Part shown: positions 37,254-45,098 of the stretch, one piece after another
Layout of the letters: every line of letters begins with the position of its first letter
Numbering within the stretch: the stretch's first letter is position 1
NCBI GenBank assembly: GCA_030549775.1
Contig: CM060172.1
Span: forward strand, 55,231,942 to 55,295,941
DNA from: Tamarix chinensis
Taxonomy: Eukaryota; Streptophyta; Magnoliopsida; Caryophyllales; Tamaricaceae
Direction: 5' to 3'
DNA: 64,000 nucleotides
Program-made: the position numbers and the translations under genes
Notes under the pieces: generated by a model
The model's input: the letters and a program-made list of their open reading frames with translations, nothing else
Database searches by the model: none
What the model was told of the DNA's origin: nothing

Positions 37254-39161
37254 TTTGCCTGCTTCTTTCCCTGCTTTGAATGGCCAACACAGGTGAGGAC
37301 ATCCTTGAGCTCTTTAAGTCGAAAATGTACCAACTTACTCTACAAGTTGCAAAATGAAGATAATAAAATCAGCAACTCCGGAAAAAGATTGACCATTGGC
37401 AAGTCAAACTAATAAGATTCACACATGCAGTGTTCATCACTCAAGTTGCTTATCTAGGAATGGAGTGGAACTAATGTTCAGCAAGGAGAATTGTATACAT
37501 AAAATTAGCCACGGCTCTTGACATTTTGTCTCAAAAACCTTAGAGATTCCATTATCAATTTTTTTCTTCCCTTTTTTTTCCTTCCGTTTGAGGGGGAAGA
37601 GGATTGCATATTCCTTCATCAAACGGCTTCCAAAGTATGATACATCTTCATGTAAGACAAATAAAAAGCTCAACAAGTCAGCTCTAAGTCTAAGGCATAA
37701 ATTGAAGTTCAAGGAAAGAAGCAAAAAAGTACAAAGAGTTGAGCAGTACGTGACTAAGATATCAGGAGCAAGACAATTACAGGGCAGAGGGAGGAGTAAG
37801 AGGTTTTAAGCCTTCTTCATTTTTCCTCATCTCTTCCAGAAACCCACTATACACAAATGTACATTCCACTGTCAAGTGTCGTATTCCTAGTCCTCAATAA
37901 TTACATTCTACCCTTATTAATTTAGGGAGCATTTGGTATTGAGGCAGTCGGAGAGGAACACATACACTCATACTTTACATCTCTTCTATCAGGAATTTGG
38001 AACAAAGTAAACCTTTACATAGTCAGTTTAAATCTTTCTTAGGATTAAAAAGGTTATTCCGCCAAGCGATTTTTTCCAATTTAAACACACTACACAAGAG
38101 AGGTGAAATAGGAAGATATATTTTCCGCACCTATTACCTAGCACCATACCAAATGACCCCTTAAGGCTGACACAATGTAAATCAAGGTCCATACAACAAA
38201 TAATAATAAATGCTATAGTTGCCATTCCAATACAGCCTATAATTAACAATGTTTTTCATGCTAGTATTGCCTTCAACTAAAAAATCCAGAGTTCAATAAA
38301 AATGGCATGAATATGGAATCTCAGTGCTGCCAGGGAACTGGAAAGAACTGTTGAAGACCTGAAAATCTTTAAATTTAAGAAATAAAACTAAGACAATTAC
38401 TTCACAAATTAACTTAATGCAACGGGTCTTTGATTTCCTTTCTAACACAATGTTTCCTTCCAACTCAATCTACAAGGAAAAAATTAGCTCAAAGACAAAA
38501 GCTAATAAGTTTGCCTTAAATGATTACCTATTCATGTCGTACTTCATCAAGTAAAAGGATGTTTGGTTCCCATTTACTATATCCAACAAGTACACCCATA
38601 TAGCTACGCAATTTTATTTGACTGCATGGTTGATCTAGAAATAATCAAGAATTAAATAATACAGTATAGTATTCACTGAGATCATAGTCTCTTGCAATGT
38701 CAGGGCATGCCAATTTTATGGAACATTTTAATTCAGAAGAGATATAACATTAAATACTTATCATGGGCATTCATGACGGATTGACGTTTAGTTTTCCTTG
38801 GCCTCCCATACAAGTCCACCACCCTCGATCCCCTCTCCACATGTACCATGAATTCAACTAGCATTCATGCAAACTTACTTCCATACCTAGGGCGAACATG
38901 AGCAACCTCGCAAGGCGTCTATAAATTTGGATGGAAAGTAATTTTGGAACGAAAGTAGGGTTGAAATGCGAATATAACAAAAAATCATGTTTGCCAGCCC
39001 AATCGGATATACGATAAAATTGTGGCAAGAAATTAAAAGCAAGAAAATATGCTACTTGTACGAAAATAACGTTAGAACCCGCAAAAACAGCAGGAAAAAG
39101 GGAAAACAAAAACAGGCAAAAGGCTAATTTGGTATACCTGACAACTTTCGACTATATCCAT
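3137..39161 (-). CDS. SIZ1: E3 SUMO-protein ligase SIZ1 (16 coding exons, 823 aa)
   Basis: Nuclear Siz/PIAS-type SUMO ligase; in plants this family transfers SUMO from the E2 SCE1 to nuclear proteins and acts in phosphate, temperature, ABA and salicylate responses. Exons by descending coordinate: 39138-39161, 37259-37339, 34362-34404, 33889-33958, 33222-33384, 32349-32476, 31350-31415, 17078-17165, 16928-17003, 14789-14862, 14490-14597, 12306-12467, 11186-11290, 11015-11095, 9836-10913, 3137-3261. They sum to 2472 nt with every phase matching. Domains: SAP at about residues 9-45, PHD 114-163, PINIT about 171-307, SP-RING 360-423, SIM 581-588, SLSLG motif near 752, SFPRQPRS near the end. The length is a little below the roughly 880 aa of Arabidopsis SIZ1. 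The start (MDIVESCQ) matches the family N-terminus. Oddities are two GC donors, a 14-kb transposon-filled intron 7 and a 6.6-kb last intron. Exons were found by eye; no transcript evidence was available. Confidence 0.93.
4336..4616 (-). mobile_element. CGATA-rich MITE, copy A (inverted relative to the other two copies)
   Basis: A 281-bp degenerate copy of the family at 5870-6179. Read on the minus strand it begins CAAGCAATAAAAC, passes a GCGATCACAA/GGTCGC-like block and ends ATTTTATTCCAT, colinear with the other copies. Imperfect 9-bp target duplications flank it: ATCTGGTGC at 4327-4335 and ATCTAATGC at 4617-4625 (7 of 9 identical). It is the oldest-looking of the three. Confidence 0.7.
5870..6179 (+). 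mobile_element. CGATA-rich MITE, copy B
   Basis: A 310-bp element bounded by a perfect 9-bp duplication GGTCCATAA (5861-5869 and 6180-6188). It starts CAAGCAATAAAATCGCGG and ends CGATATTTAATTGTAT; the end read in reverse (ATACAATTAAATATCGG) is an imperfect inverted match to the start. The interior reiterates CGATAAATA/CGGCAAATAT units. A 9-bp duplication suggests Mutator-type transposition. The open frame on the minus strand is a by-product of the repeat and has a counterpart in copy C. Confidence 0.8.
9753..10913 (-). CDS. SIZ1: SIZ1 exon 15: SIM and C-terminal region, with intron-retention end
   Basis: The exon opens [19 protein letters not shown], the conserved block just after the SP-RING, and contains SQWHSPDGS, the SUMO-interacting motif [12 protein letters not shown] and EDWISLSLG. 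Two ends are possible. With a CTG/GTATGA donor the exon stops at 9836 and continues into the exon at 3137-3261. If that intron is retained, the frame runs on for 26 more residues to a stop at 9753-9755, giving an 809-aa protein with a different, family-unlike tail. I take the spliced form as the main one because the distant exon restores the conserved C-terminus. Confidence 0.88.
   Translation of the reverse strand: MRKCGEEITEIDLKSDGSWRVKNAHKFKDLSQWHSPDGSTAVSSEIKLENLPGNYNNPTEGMLSQMVDMNAGGHHDVSQLYQDHLDDQFENFDQKIITMSSSASGDDKDDEGISVNQNGDEQTFNVNQSPVELGAQFYGCRHGDMLQNFNAPAANADIIILSDSEEDEVGLVCPEFLSTVFPGNDPKQPSSSLPPSSVPVGGLIGGSCFSNGNEANLPMPHLLFPSATPADSGFEYMVADSNSSDPVIGLECTSITNSQPLSSCRVSPELNSNPVSQIHDSSVYNVAGGCSVDNHLGTASDNITLQKFTPSQFGSGNHLPLVNGSHGEDWISLSLGNNHHDGCSRNTEACAESSDAYGPGMRPQSSINEGIYAYFCDAPFLFDLDF
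11015..12467 (-). CDS. SIZ1: SIZ1 exons 12-14: SP-RING catalytic domain
   Basis: Exon 12 (12306-12467) encodes [16 protein letters not shown], an acidic stretch and VNLRCP. Exon 13 (11186-11290) gives [20 protein letters not shown], and exon 14 (11015-11095) gives [20 protein letters not shown]. The SP-RING zinc ligands C360, C376, H378, C381, C399 and C402 are all present, so the ligase core looks intact. Exon 13 ends AAG/GCAAGC, a GC donor, and joins in phase 0 to exon 14 after a 90-bp intron; no nearby GT would keep the RSRK-WQCPIC junction. Confidence 0.93.
13469..13771. repeat. 132-bp tandem duplication with (TA)n tracts
   Basis: A unit starting AATGATAACCAATCTTGAGC at 13471 recurs at 13603 with no difference that I can see up to the TA tract. 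Each copy ends in a TA run: 13570-13601 for the first copy, 13702-13771 (about 70 bp) for the second. The whole lies in SIZ1 intron 11. Confidence 0.9.
14490..17165 (-). CDS. SIZ1: SIZ1 exons 8-11: PINIT domain
   Basis: Exon 7 (31350-31415, on the far side of the 14-kb intron) begins the domain with [20 protein letters not shown]. Exon 8 (17078-17165) continues with [12 protein letters not shown], exon 9 (16928-17003) with [17 protein letters not shown], exon 10 (14789-14862) with [11 protein letters not shown] and NGRDDG, and exon 11 (14490-14597) with [12 protein letters not shown]. These are the signature blocks of the PINIT substrate-recognition domain of Siz/PIAS ligases. Intron 8 is only 74 bp, in contrast to the 14-kb intron before it. 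Confidence 0.92.
18154..18406 (+). repeat. Copia 5' LTR
   Basis: Starts TGTAGATAATATTGGG and ends TTCTAAATTAACA. It matches the sequence at 23518-23754 over its full length with scattered substitutions, including the shared block TTAGGAGCTATTGATTGAC. Confidence 0.92.
18454..19503 (+). pseudogene. Copia gag region (broken)
   Basis: The frame begins ATGGCTTACAAAG at 18454 and encodes [18 protein letters not shown], a typical UBN2-type copia gag start. It is cut by stops at 18613-18615 and near 18889. A CCHC zinc knuckle ([16 protein letters not shown]) lies near 19208-19255. The TGA at 19501-19503 separates gag from the protease. Confidence 0.88.
19504..21000 (+). pseudogene. Copia protease and integrase regions (broken)
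   Basis: The protease begins [11 protein letters not shown]; the catalytic DSG is altered to [21 protein letters not shown] follows. The integrase zinc-binding part has [16 protein letters not shown] and [10 protein letters not shown]. The catalytic core is shifted and interrupted (a stop at 20104-20106 and others). The later part with [19 protein letters not shown] and [14 protein letters not shown] is the usual integrase C-terminal GYS/KGY block. Confidence 0.88.
21420..23110 (+). pseudogene. Copia reverse transcriptase and RNase H (broken)
   Basis: The RT begins after a broken stretch with [20 protein letters not shown], then [18 protein letters not shown] and LKKALYGLK, a stop, and [11 protein letters not shown], the catalytic YVDD box. 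[17 protein letters not shown] follows. RNase H is split by a MITE at 22544-22801 and resumes with TRRSKKQ. A later [16 protein letters not shown] block precedes the purine tract. Confidence 0.9.
22544..22801. mobile_element. hAT-type MITE nested in copia RNase H
   Basis: A 258-bp insert with 16-bp terminal inverted repeats TAGGGCTATAAATGAG and CTCATTTACAACCCTA (two mismatches). Removing it rejoins the copia frame (SYSTYVWG). The left flank is ATTCTACG and the right flank ATCGTAAG, a possible 8-bp duplication with only five matches. The interior repeats GAGC/GAGCTTTTAA motifs. Confidence 0.75.
23113..23401 (+). mobile_element. CGATA-rich MITE, copy C, nested in the copia element
   Basis: A 289-bp copy, closely similar to copy B over its whole length. 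It starts CAAGCAATAAAATCG and ends CGATATTTAATTGTAT. Flanks are ACCCACTAC (23104-23112) and GCCCACTAC (23402-23410), a 9-bp duplication with one change. It sits near the end of copia pol, so it inserted after the copia element did. Confidence 0.8.
23518..23754 (+). repeat. Copia 3' LTR
   Basis: Starts AGTAGAGAATATCGAG (the terminal TG has mutated to AG) and ends TTCTAAACTAACA, matching the 5' LTR. It follows the purine-rich tract directly. Confidence 0.9.
24217..24675 (-). repeat. Gypsy 3' LTR (459 bp, internally deleted)
   Basis: Starts TGATAAGAACAG and ends GTGGTTTATCA. It aligns with 30494-31175 through GTGTGTTGAGAAATGAGAG and CCACGCCTAGCATAAGTGAA but lacks the TATA-containing part. Only one copy of the 17-bp repeat remains, in mutated form. 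Confidence 0.88.
25012..26749 (-). pseudogene. Gypsy RT end, RNase H and integrase (broken)
   Basis: From [12 protein letters not shown] (about 26745) downwards the minus strand holds degraded RNase H. The integrase is at 25503-25823, with CAICQQNK, then DFIEGLPK and VVDSLTKYA, the usual gypsy integrase core. At 25012-25320 come [10 protein letters not shown] and [14 protein letters not shown], the C-terminal GPY/F part, ending RYFGPY. Stops and frameshifts occur throughout. Confidence 0.85.
26755..28027 (-). mobile_element. TIR element carrying a captured AP2/ERF fragment (Pack-type)
   Basis: A 1273-bp insert splits gypsy RT exactly; removing it restores [11 protein letters not shown]. The target duplication is CCAAG (26750-26754 and 28028-28032). 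The ends are imperfect inverted repeats: CCCTCATTTGGTATTACTT on the left and, read in reverse, AGCTTGTTTGGTTTTACTT on the right (14 of 19 match). Subterminal parts are AT-rich and repeat AATTACTTTTA-like motifs in both orientations. The centre (27199-27705) is GC-richer and encodes an AP2 domain. No transposase is seen, so it is non-autonomous. The superfamily is uncertain because a 5-bp duplication is atypical. Confidence 0.75.
27199..27705 (-). CDS. AP2/ERF (TINY/DREB-like) transcription factor fragment, 168 aa open frame
   Basis: The frame has no internal stop. After a Ser/Thr-rich N-terminus, residues about 62-120 form one AP2 domain: [20 protein letters not shown], then [20 protein letters not shown] and [14 protein letters not shown]. 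This is closest to the TINY/DREB A-4 group, which binds DRE/GCC-type elements. [14 protein letters not shown], a known flanking block of that group, follows the domain. After LEAKLE the sequence turns into AT-rich element DNA, so the usual acidic C-terminal activation region is missing. The fragment sits in the TIR element at 26755-28027, inside gypsy, inside SIZ1 intron 7. It could be a captured fragment or a functional truncated gene; expression is unknown. Confidence 0.8.
   Translation of the reverse strand: MVHTTGFPATPTTSSLTVTTKMMAALADLAAQEEKTINHNNDDAMSRKNIKGGSTEGRRPTYRGLRKRNWGKWVSEIREPKKKSRIWLGTFPTVEMAARAHEVAALAIKGHSAYLNFPKLEAQLPRSASSSPKDIQAAAAKASTLEAKLEPNYFGFMMFIINIRILIA
28040..28569 (-). 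pseudogene. Gypsy reverse transcriptase, N-terminal part
   Basis: The minus-strand frame has [20 protein letters not shown], then [19 protein letters not shown] and [20 protein letters not shown], all gypsy RT hallmarks. It continues past a stop to [13 protein letters not shown], where the TIR element interrupts. The rest of the domain resumes beyond the insert at about 26750 with [12 protein letters not shown]. Confidence 0.9.
29283..29960 (-). pseudogene. Gypsy gag region (broken)
   Basis: Minus-strand frames encode [20 protein letters not shown], a typical gypsy gag (retrotrans_gag) block, followed after a stop by a serine/acid-rich segment. The zinc-knuckle region is partly recognisable as [30 protein letters not shown] in pieces. 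Frameshifts interrupt the region. Confidence 0.75.
30494..31175 (-). repeat. Gypsy 5' LTR (682 bp, with promoter part)
   Basis: It pairs with 24217-24675. It contains about 250 bp absent from the other LTR, bounded by a 17-bp direct repeat GCAATCGTAGCAATTGT at 30516-30532 and 30766-30782. Within that segment, on the minus strand, is TATATAAG (30713-30720), a plausible LTR TATA box. Confidence 0.88.
32349..34404 (-). CDS. SIZ1: SIZ1 exons 3-6: end of SAP and PHD finger
   Basis: Exon 3 (34362-34404) completes the SAP helix ([14 protein letters not shown]). Exon 4 (33889-33958) and exon 5 (33222-33384) carry the linker and the first PHD cysteines (C114 and C116 in VRCPCG). Exon 6 (32349-32476) supplies C128, C133, H138, C141, C160 and C163 (CADPDC, WQHMPC, FLCEMC), so all eight zinc ligands of a Cys4-His-Cys3 PHD finger are present. 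In SIZ1 this finger binds methylated histone H3 and the E2. Donors and acceptors are canonical GT-AG. Confidence 0.93.
35930..36480. repeat. Possible MITE in SIZ1 intron 2
   Basis: The segment starts GTGTGTTTGGTAGGTCACAA and ends TTGTGACACACAGAGCC, whose reverse resembles the start (GTGTGTCACAA). The interior repeats AGCTTAT/ATAAGCT in both orientations, so the two halves could pair. No clear target duplication was found. Confidence 0.4.
37259..39161 (-). CDS. SIZ1: SIZ1 exons 1-2: start codon and SAP domain
   Basis: Exon 1 (39138-39161) encodes only MDIVESCQ and ends at a CAG/GTATAC donor. Exon 2 (37259-37339) encodes [15 protein letters not shown] followed by a SKQGKKQ block, the conserved SAP (DNA/chromatin-binding) helix region of plant SIZ1. 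Exon 2 ends CAG/GCAAAC, a GC donor, directly before a GA/TA microsatellite; no in-frame GT alternative is visible. Intron 1 (37340-39137) and intron 2 (34405-37258) hold no gene that I recognise. Confidence 0.9.
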
Positions 39162-39720
39162 AGTCGCTAAAAGTCACGCAGGAACCAATTCAATTGTCTT
39201 CTAGCACAACAAGCTCAGGCTCTCACGCCAAATGCCGCGACTGCAATCCCACATCAAAATTGAAAACGGGAACAATAATCCAACTTAACGTTAACCCAAA
39301 TTTCCATAAATTCAAGTGCGAAAAAATTAAGTATTGCATCAAACAAATGAAGCAACTGGAATCAGAAATGAAAACATATAAAAAGGAGGTGCAAAAACAG
39401 GGATAGGAAATCAAATGACTTACAGAATCACAAAATTCGAAGAGAGAAAATAATTGAATGATCTTAAGGCGTGCTCTCAATCGCCCGCATTAGAGAAGAG
39501 CGGCCTCTCGTTCAGTACGCTATTAAGTGTAGTTCAGTTGCGACAGAAAGTCCCGTAATAGGTTTAACGCAAATTGGAGGAACAAGTACTAATACAGACA
39601 TAACATCCACTCGAGCTTTCACAACTGGGAAATGCAAGACAGACTAGCAGCTCTTAAAATTGAGAGCCGGAGAAAACTTAAAATTTTAAAGAGAGAAAGG
39701 GGTAATAATTGATAGCTAAC
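39162..39720 (-). promoter_or_regulatory. SIZ1 5' UTR and promoter region
   Basis: Upstream of the SIZ1 ATG at 39159-39161. A strong minus-strand GTAAGT donor lies at 39418-39423 after GTGATTCT, and AG acceptors lie between it and the ATG, so a 5'-UTR intron is possible. The sequence is less AT-rich than that beyond 39,720. No TATA box was assigned. Confidence 0.4.
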
Positions 39721-41400
39721 TTTTTTCTTTTTTTTTTTTGGTAAGTAAAACGATAGCAAACTTACCATCCTCAATGGTAATGCAAATTTTCAACGACCGG
39801 GAGTATTTAATTATTTTATTTCATAATTCTTGAATTTTTATCAATTTGCAGAAAACTTTAATTTTTTTATAAATTATCTTTATCTATTGTATTACCCATC
39901 ATTTAAATTTTCTATTATTTGATTTTTTTATTAATTTTAATTTTTACATGCTAATTAATAATTATATATAATTAATTTTGATTAAATATAAATTTGCAAA
40001 TTATTTTAAAGATTATTTTGTTCTTAGAATTTTTATAATTGTTAAAAATAAATTATGATTTGAATATTTTTTTTAAATAAGCAATCATAATTTATTAGAG
40101 TTTTTTTATACTAAAACGTTAATAATAAATAATACATATAAAATAAATAAAATATATTTTAATATTATGTAAATATGACAACCAAATTAAAATACAAGTA
40201 CAACATAGTATCTTAAAGATAGGTATTTCATGTTTAATATAACAATAAACACTAATATAACATATATAAATATTACAGAGTAAATTAATAAGAGCACAAA
40301 TTTAAATCTAAGTTATTTTGCCAAACCAAATTTGTTAGTTGAGTAATTATTTGAAGATATGAATATATGTCCATTATCACATATAATACCTCAATTTTTT
40401 TAAATTATTGCTCTTCTAAGATCTTTGTGATTGTAAAATAAATTTATCACTTTCACAAATTTTATTACATCCATTAACAATTTGAAAATCCTTATTGTTT
40501 TTTAGAAATATTTTGTTCTTTTTTTTTTCTCTTATGATTTGACTTACGTAAGACTTTTGAGTAATATTTGGTTGTTTGGCTTCTTTGGTTTCATACTAAT
40601 GTGTCCATATTAGTATTTCTTATCTTTTTGTGGTATATTAGTCGTGTTCAAAATGATAAATTGATATTACAATGAAAAAATATTATTCACACTTAGTCTT
40701 GTGTTCCTTTACCTTTTAGGCCCCAATTTAGCCATTGATGCTTATAAAAAATTACTGAAATTTGAAAATTAGAATATTTTTATGTTTTGGAATTAAAAAA
40801 CTTATAATTATTTTACCTTTATTTTTATCATTATTCATTAGTTTTTGCCATAATCATTTACCAAAGCTTATATTTTTACTTTTATTTTGATCCTATCTAA
40901 CTTTTGTAAAACTTAATCTAAACTACCTATACTTGCGAAGATTTAATCTTAGCCATTAATTTAACACAACATAATCCCATTAGTGCCACCTGTCATTTCA
41001 CAAATGATATTAAAAAAGTATTCCCTAAAGATTTCTAATTATTTCTAAAATTATTGTCTCCTTACACTTGTAAACTTGTATTGAATAATCCCCTTCTGCC
41101 ACTTCACTCACACCGATTGAAGCTTTCTTAGAGTAACAACAATGTGAAACACTCCAAAATTTACGAAATTTTTTTTGTTTAAGCAAAAGTATAAAAAAAA
41201 ATATGTAATTGAGTTTTACTGTCGTACTTATATAAGTATGACTTATTCTATCATTCTTACATCGAATACAACGTAGAACGATCAAACATTCAAACATAAT
41301 AAAACACAAAAAGAGATAAATTTCATAAACTTTAAAAAAAATTTTTGGAGAATTACTCCAAGTATAAAATGACAAAAGTACGTAAAGAGATATATTGAGA
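39721..41400. other. AT-rich intergenic sequence
   Basis: Very AT-rich with long T and A runs. No open frame of note and no family signature was seen on either strand. Confidence 0.5.
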
Positions 41401-44032
41401 ACTAAGAGTCCTAAGAGGTATCCGGACCAAGAGTGTCAACCAAATACCCGACCTTAAGACCCAAGTCTCAAAGATAAAAACATCACTCTCCCACAAATAA
41501 ATGTATCATATGTAACATAGTCATCCAAAGGATCCTCAAAAACCTACACAAACTCATATGGGTCATTTGCTTACGAAAATGAGCAGCACCCATAGAAAAT
41601 GGTTCTTTAAGTAAGGTAACAATACAGTTATATACAGGTTATATAGAAAATATATATCAAATAAAAGCATAAGCGAGCATAATAACATAAGGTAAGAATA
41701 GTGATTTCCAAAAGTCCATTATTGGATACAATCATAATCCCTATTCATATTTATGTTAAGTTCAGAGAGCCCACTATTATTAAATCAGTGGAATGATCCG
41801 AAACACCTCAAAGAAGAAGAAAAATACGAGTCATTATTATTGTCTGGTGGAACATACCCAACACTTATCAGGCAACATGTTGTGGACCAATATTCTTAAA
41901 TCGATAGAATGGTATAAAGTATCTCTCAAGAAAAAATGCACCTGATCCATTATTATCTTCCCGTGGAATGGAAATAACACCTCGATCCTAACCCACATAA
42001 TCTTTTACTTTAACTAATTAATATCTTATTTAGTATTGCTTATCTTATGATCATATTCTGATTTACATTGAGCCCAAGAACCCTACCATTCTTAAATATG
42101 TGGAACAATCTAGATAACCTCTTAGAGAAAAATATACCTAAGCCACTATTATATTCTGGTGGAATAGACACAGAACGCCTCGGTACTAGCTCACGTAATA
42201 TTTCTCTATAAGTAATTAATATCTTATTCATGGTGGTATATCTCAATATGCTCACACATATGCATATGTAGACATGCAAGGCACATAATACATCTTAACA
42301 TATTCATTTGAAACACATAACACATGACCATGAGAGTACCAATATATTTTTCAGGAACGAAAAAGGTCACATCCCTCCAAAGAAAACTTAATTCCATAAA
42401 TTAAGTATAACTTCTCTCCTAGTACTCATTTTATCACCAAATTCAATCCCGATCCTTGAAATTTTATTATTAATAGTGTGCCCAAAAGTTAAAGCTTAAC
42501 TCTAATATCTTGTACATGCAATAATAACCTACCTTTAATGTGCACAAATTTACCTTTCCCTACAAAACCTTAATTCCACAATTAAATTATAACTCTCACC
42601 ATGAGATTCATATAGGCATCAAATTTAATATGCATTCCTAAAAGGCAAAAATTAACAACATATTCAGAAACCAAGGTCAAACTCTAATATTTCACACATG
42701 TAATAATAATCCAGCCCCTAGGATTACTATTCCTACTTAAAGTCACTTTTCTCATCTATTGGACTTAGATCATTCATATTAACTCCAAACATTCCACATA
42801 ATATAATTAACATACTTTGAGCCAATTATCACATTAAAATATCTAATGTGCTATTTTTACCCTATATTAATCAAGATGTTATTGAGACAGCTAAAATACC
42901 CATATTCCTACAAAATACTTACAAGTCCCAATATGAATGATTTTTCAAACTCTGATATATATTATCATATTAAAATACATGACCACAATTTTATATATAT
43001 CCCAATTCATGTCAAGCCAATACGCACAAAACGTATACTTTCACAACTTTCTCACTATTTTACCATACAATACAACATATATATCATTATCATAATAATA
43101 TTATCCATATAACAACTACAAAAATGATACCACATACAAATACACGTATTATATATAAAATGATTAGCTATGGCATGTATCTTTACCAAAAGCATCTCTG
43201 ATCTCTAAGCACGTATAACCCTAAGGTGCCTCCTCCAATACTACAGGAAAAACACCAAAGAATTAATAATAATGTAACATTATAATTCATGAAATCAACT
43301 AAGGAAAAGCTAAGGTAAAGGAGGGTGGAAAAGGAGGAAAAAACAAAGCAAACTAAAGTTGTAAGGGTTAAACAACTATGGTAAAAGTTGGCTCAACAAG
43401 TGGAGGGGGCAAGGTGCTTGTTTCCATAGATAAGAGGGGAGGCAAATACACTTGTTACCATTGCTAATAGGGGATAAACGACACTTGTTGCCATTGGGTG
43501 GGGGTGGCAATAGAATAAGGTGACAGTGGTGGATTGGAGTTGTAATGTTCTAAAATTTTGTTAAAACTAATCTTGTGTAATTATTACATTAATCCAATTA
43601 TAATCTCAAGAAAATTTTATTTTAACCTTAACCAAATTTCTTAATCCTAAAATCTTAACCTAATCCATATCTTTGACCCAAATAAATTATATTTTGTAAC
43701 CCAACCTTAATTTCGGTATATTAATATTATTAATCTTACCGATGTTAGCTAATTAAAATCTAATATACATCTTAACCTCAGCCTTTTTCTATTTTCTTTT
43801 ATTTCTCTTTTTCCTTTTCATGCCTCTTTCTTACACCATTATTGTGGCTTAAGAAAATTTTCATCTCCTACAACACACCACCATCACTATCACCTATCCT
43901 ATATTATTATCCTATTGAAAATTTAACTTGCCACCCTCGTGCACCATGACACCAACAACCATAACCCTTTGCCCCTACCATGTCAATCACCATCATCTAT
44001 AATCCTCTGCTATTATTTTTCCTATCGCACGC

Positions 44033-44084
<52 letters not shown>

Positions 44085-44900
44085 CATCTTTTTTCCTCCC
44101 TCATTTGTTTCGCCTCATTTTTTACCCATTTTTTTATCAAGCACAACCCTACCCGAGCCTCTCTTCTTCGGCAATTGCTGCTTTATTTCTCGTGTCGGTC
44201 CACCACCATCATCATCACCACCACAGCCAACAAGCATTACCTAAAGCTCGGTGGATTAACCACGATAACCAACCCATCGCTCCCCTTTATCATCACCACC
44301 CATCGTCCTCCATCGCCGCTGTCGTCACCTTCTTTTCTCGTGTGTTTTTCCATTTTTGTAAGGTGCACAACTTGAGCATAGTCTCTCGTACAGCCATGCA
44401 CCACTTTTTGCCTATGCTTACAAGCATAGTTTGCCCATGCATACTCTCATGACTCGCACACCACCTCGCTATGCAAATGACCTTTGTTCTTTATTACCTG
44501 TGCATGTGTCGCATGAGCACAGTCGTACCTCTTTACATAGCCTGCCCATGTAGGTTCCCAACTCTTGCCCTAAGCATGTATAGCTTGCCGCATGCCGGTG
44601 TAGCCCCATTTTGTTGGTCTTGCACCCTCTATTTCATGCCTATACCTCACCCAAATAATATCAAATTTTCACTATAGCACCATCATACCTTCCACCACAC
44701 TTCTACGCAACTCAAGCTTCCCTTTGACAAGATCATTTCCATTTTTCCGCTCCTTTACCTTAACTTTTTTCTCGATTATAATCTTTGAGACTAATCATGT
44801 GTTATCTTATTTTTACAGTTCATGTTCCAAAAATCTTAGACGAGGAGGTTAGGATTTACGTGGATAGAACTTGGTGTCTTGGTTGGTAAGGGTATATGTC
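41400..44900. repeat. Repeat-derived intergenic sequence
   Basis: Contains three diverged tandem units at about 41768-42240, each with a TTAAAT-x-GTGGAA-like start and a CTGGTGGAA-like block followed by AGTAATTAATATCTTATT in two of them. A TA microsatellite lies at 44035-44081. His/Pro/Ser-rich frames at 43939-44452 come from CAC/ATC-rich repeats rather than a gene. It is probably old LTR material; I could not pair ends. Confidence 0.4.
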
Positions 44901-45098
44901 GTAGCTAGGACTTTATATGTGTATATGCTTTTATATTGGACATGTTACATGAATAATATATTTATGAAAATTCTATGAGATGATATCTTGATAGTAATGG
45001 AATTTGGAAGTATATATTTGGGGAATAATGTTAGATATGGTATCTATGTAAATACTTGAGGATATATGTTCCTAATCAATATTGGAGATTTATATGTA

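Larger units (their letters stand above)
31416..39137 (-). other. SIZ1 introns 1-6
   Basis: Introns at 31416-32348, 32477-33221, 33385-33888, 33959-34361, 34405-37258 and 37340-39137. No gene is seen within them. Intron 2 contains a possible MITE near 35930-36480 and TA/GTAT/GA microsatellites at 37052-37090 and 37205-37253. Confidence 0.8.

Noticed and set aside
37040..37260. GTAT/TA and GA microsatellites as a possible CRISPR-like or satellite array
   Set aside because: Simple sequence repeats without spacers, in a plant intron.
43939..44452. Overlapping plus-strand frames with His, Pro, Ser and Tyr-Ile runs
   Set aside because: They come from a TA microsatellite and CAC/ATC-rich low-complexity DNA; no domain or coding bias was seen.
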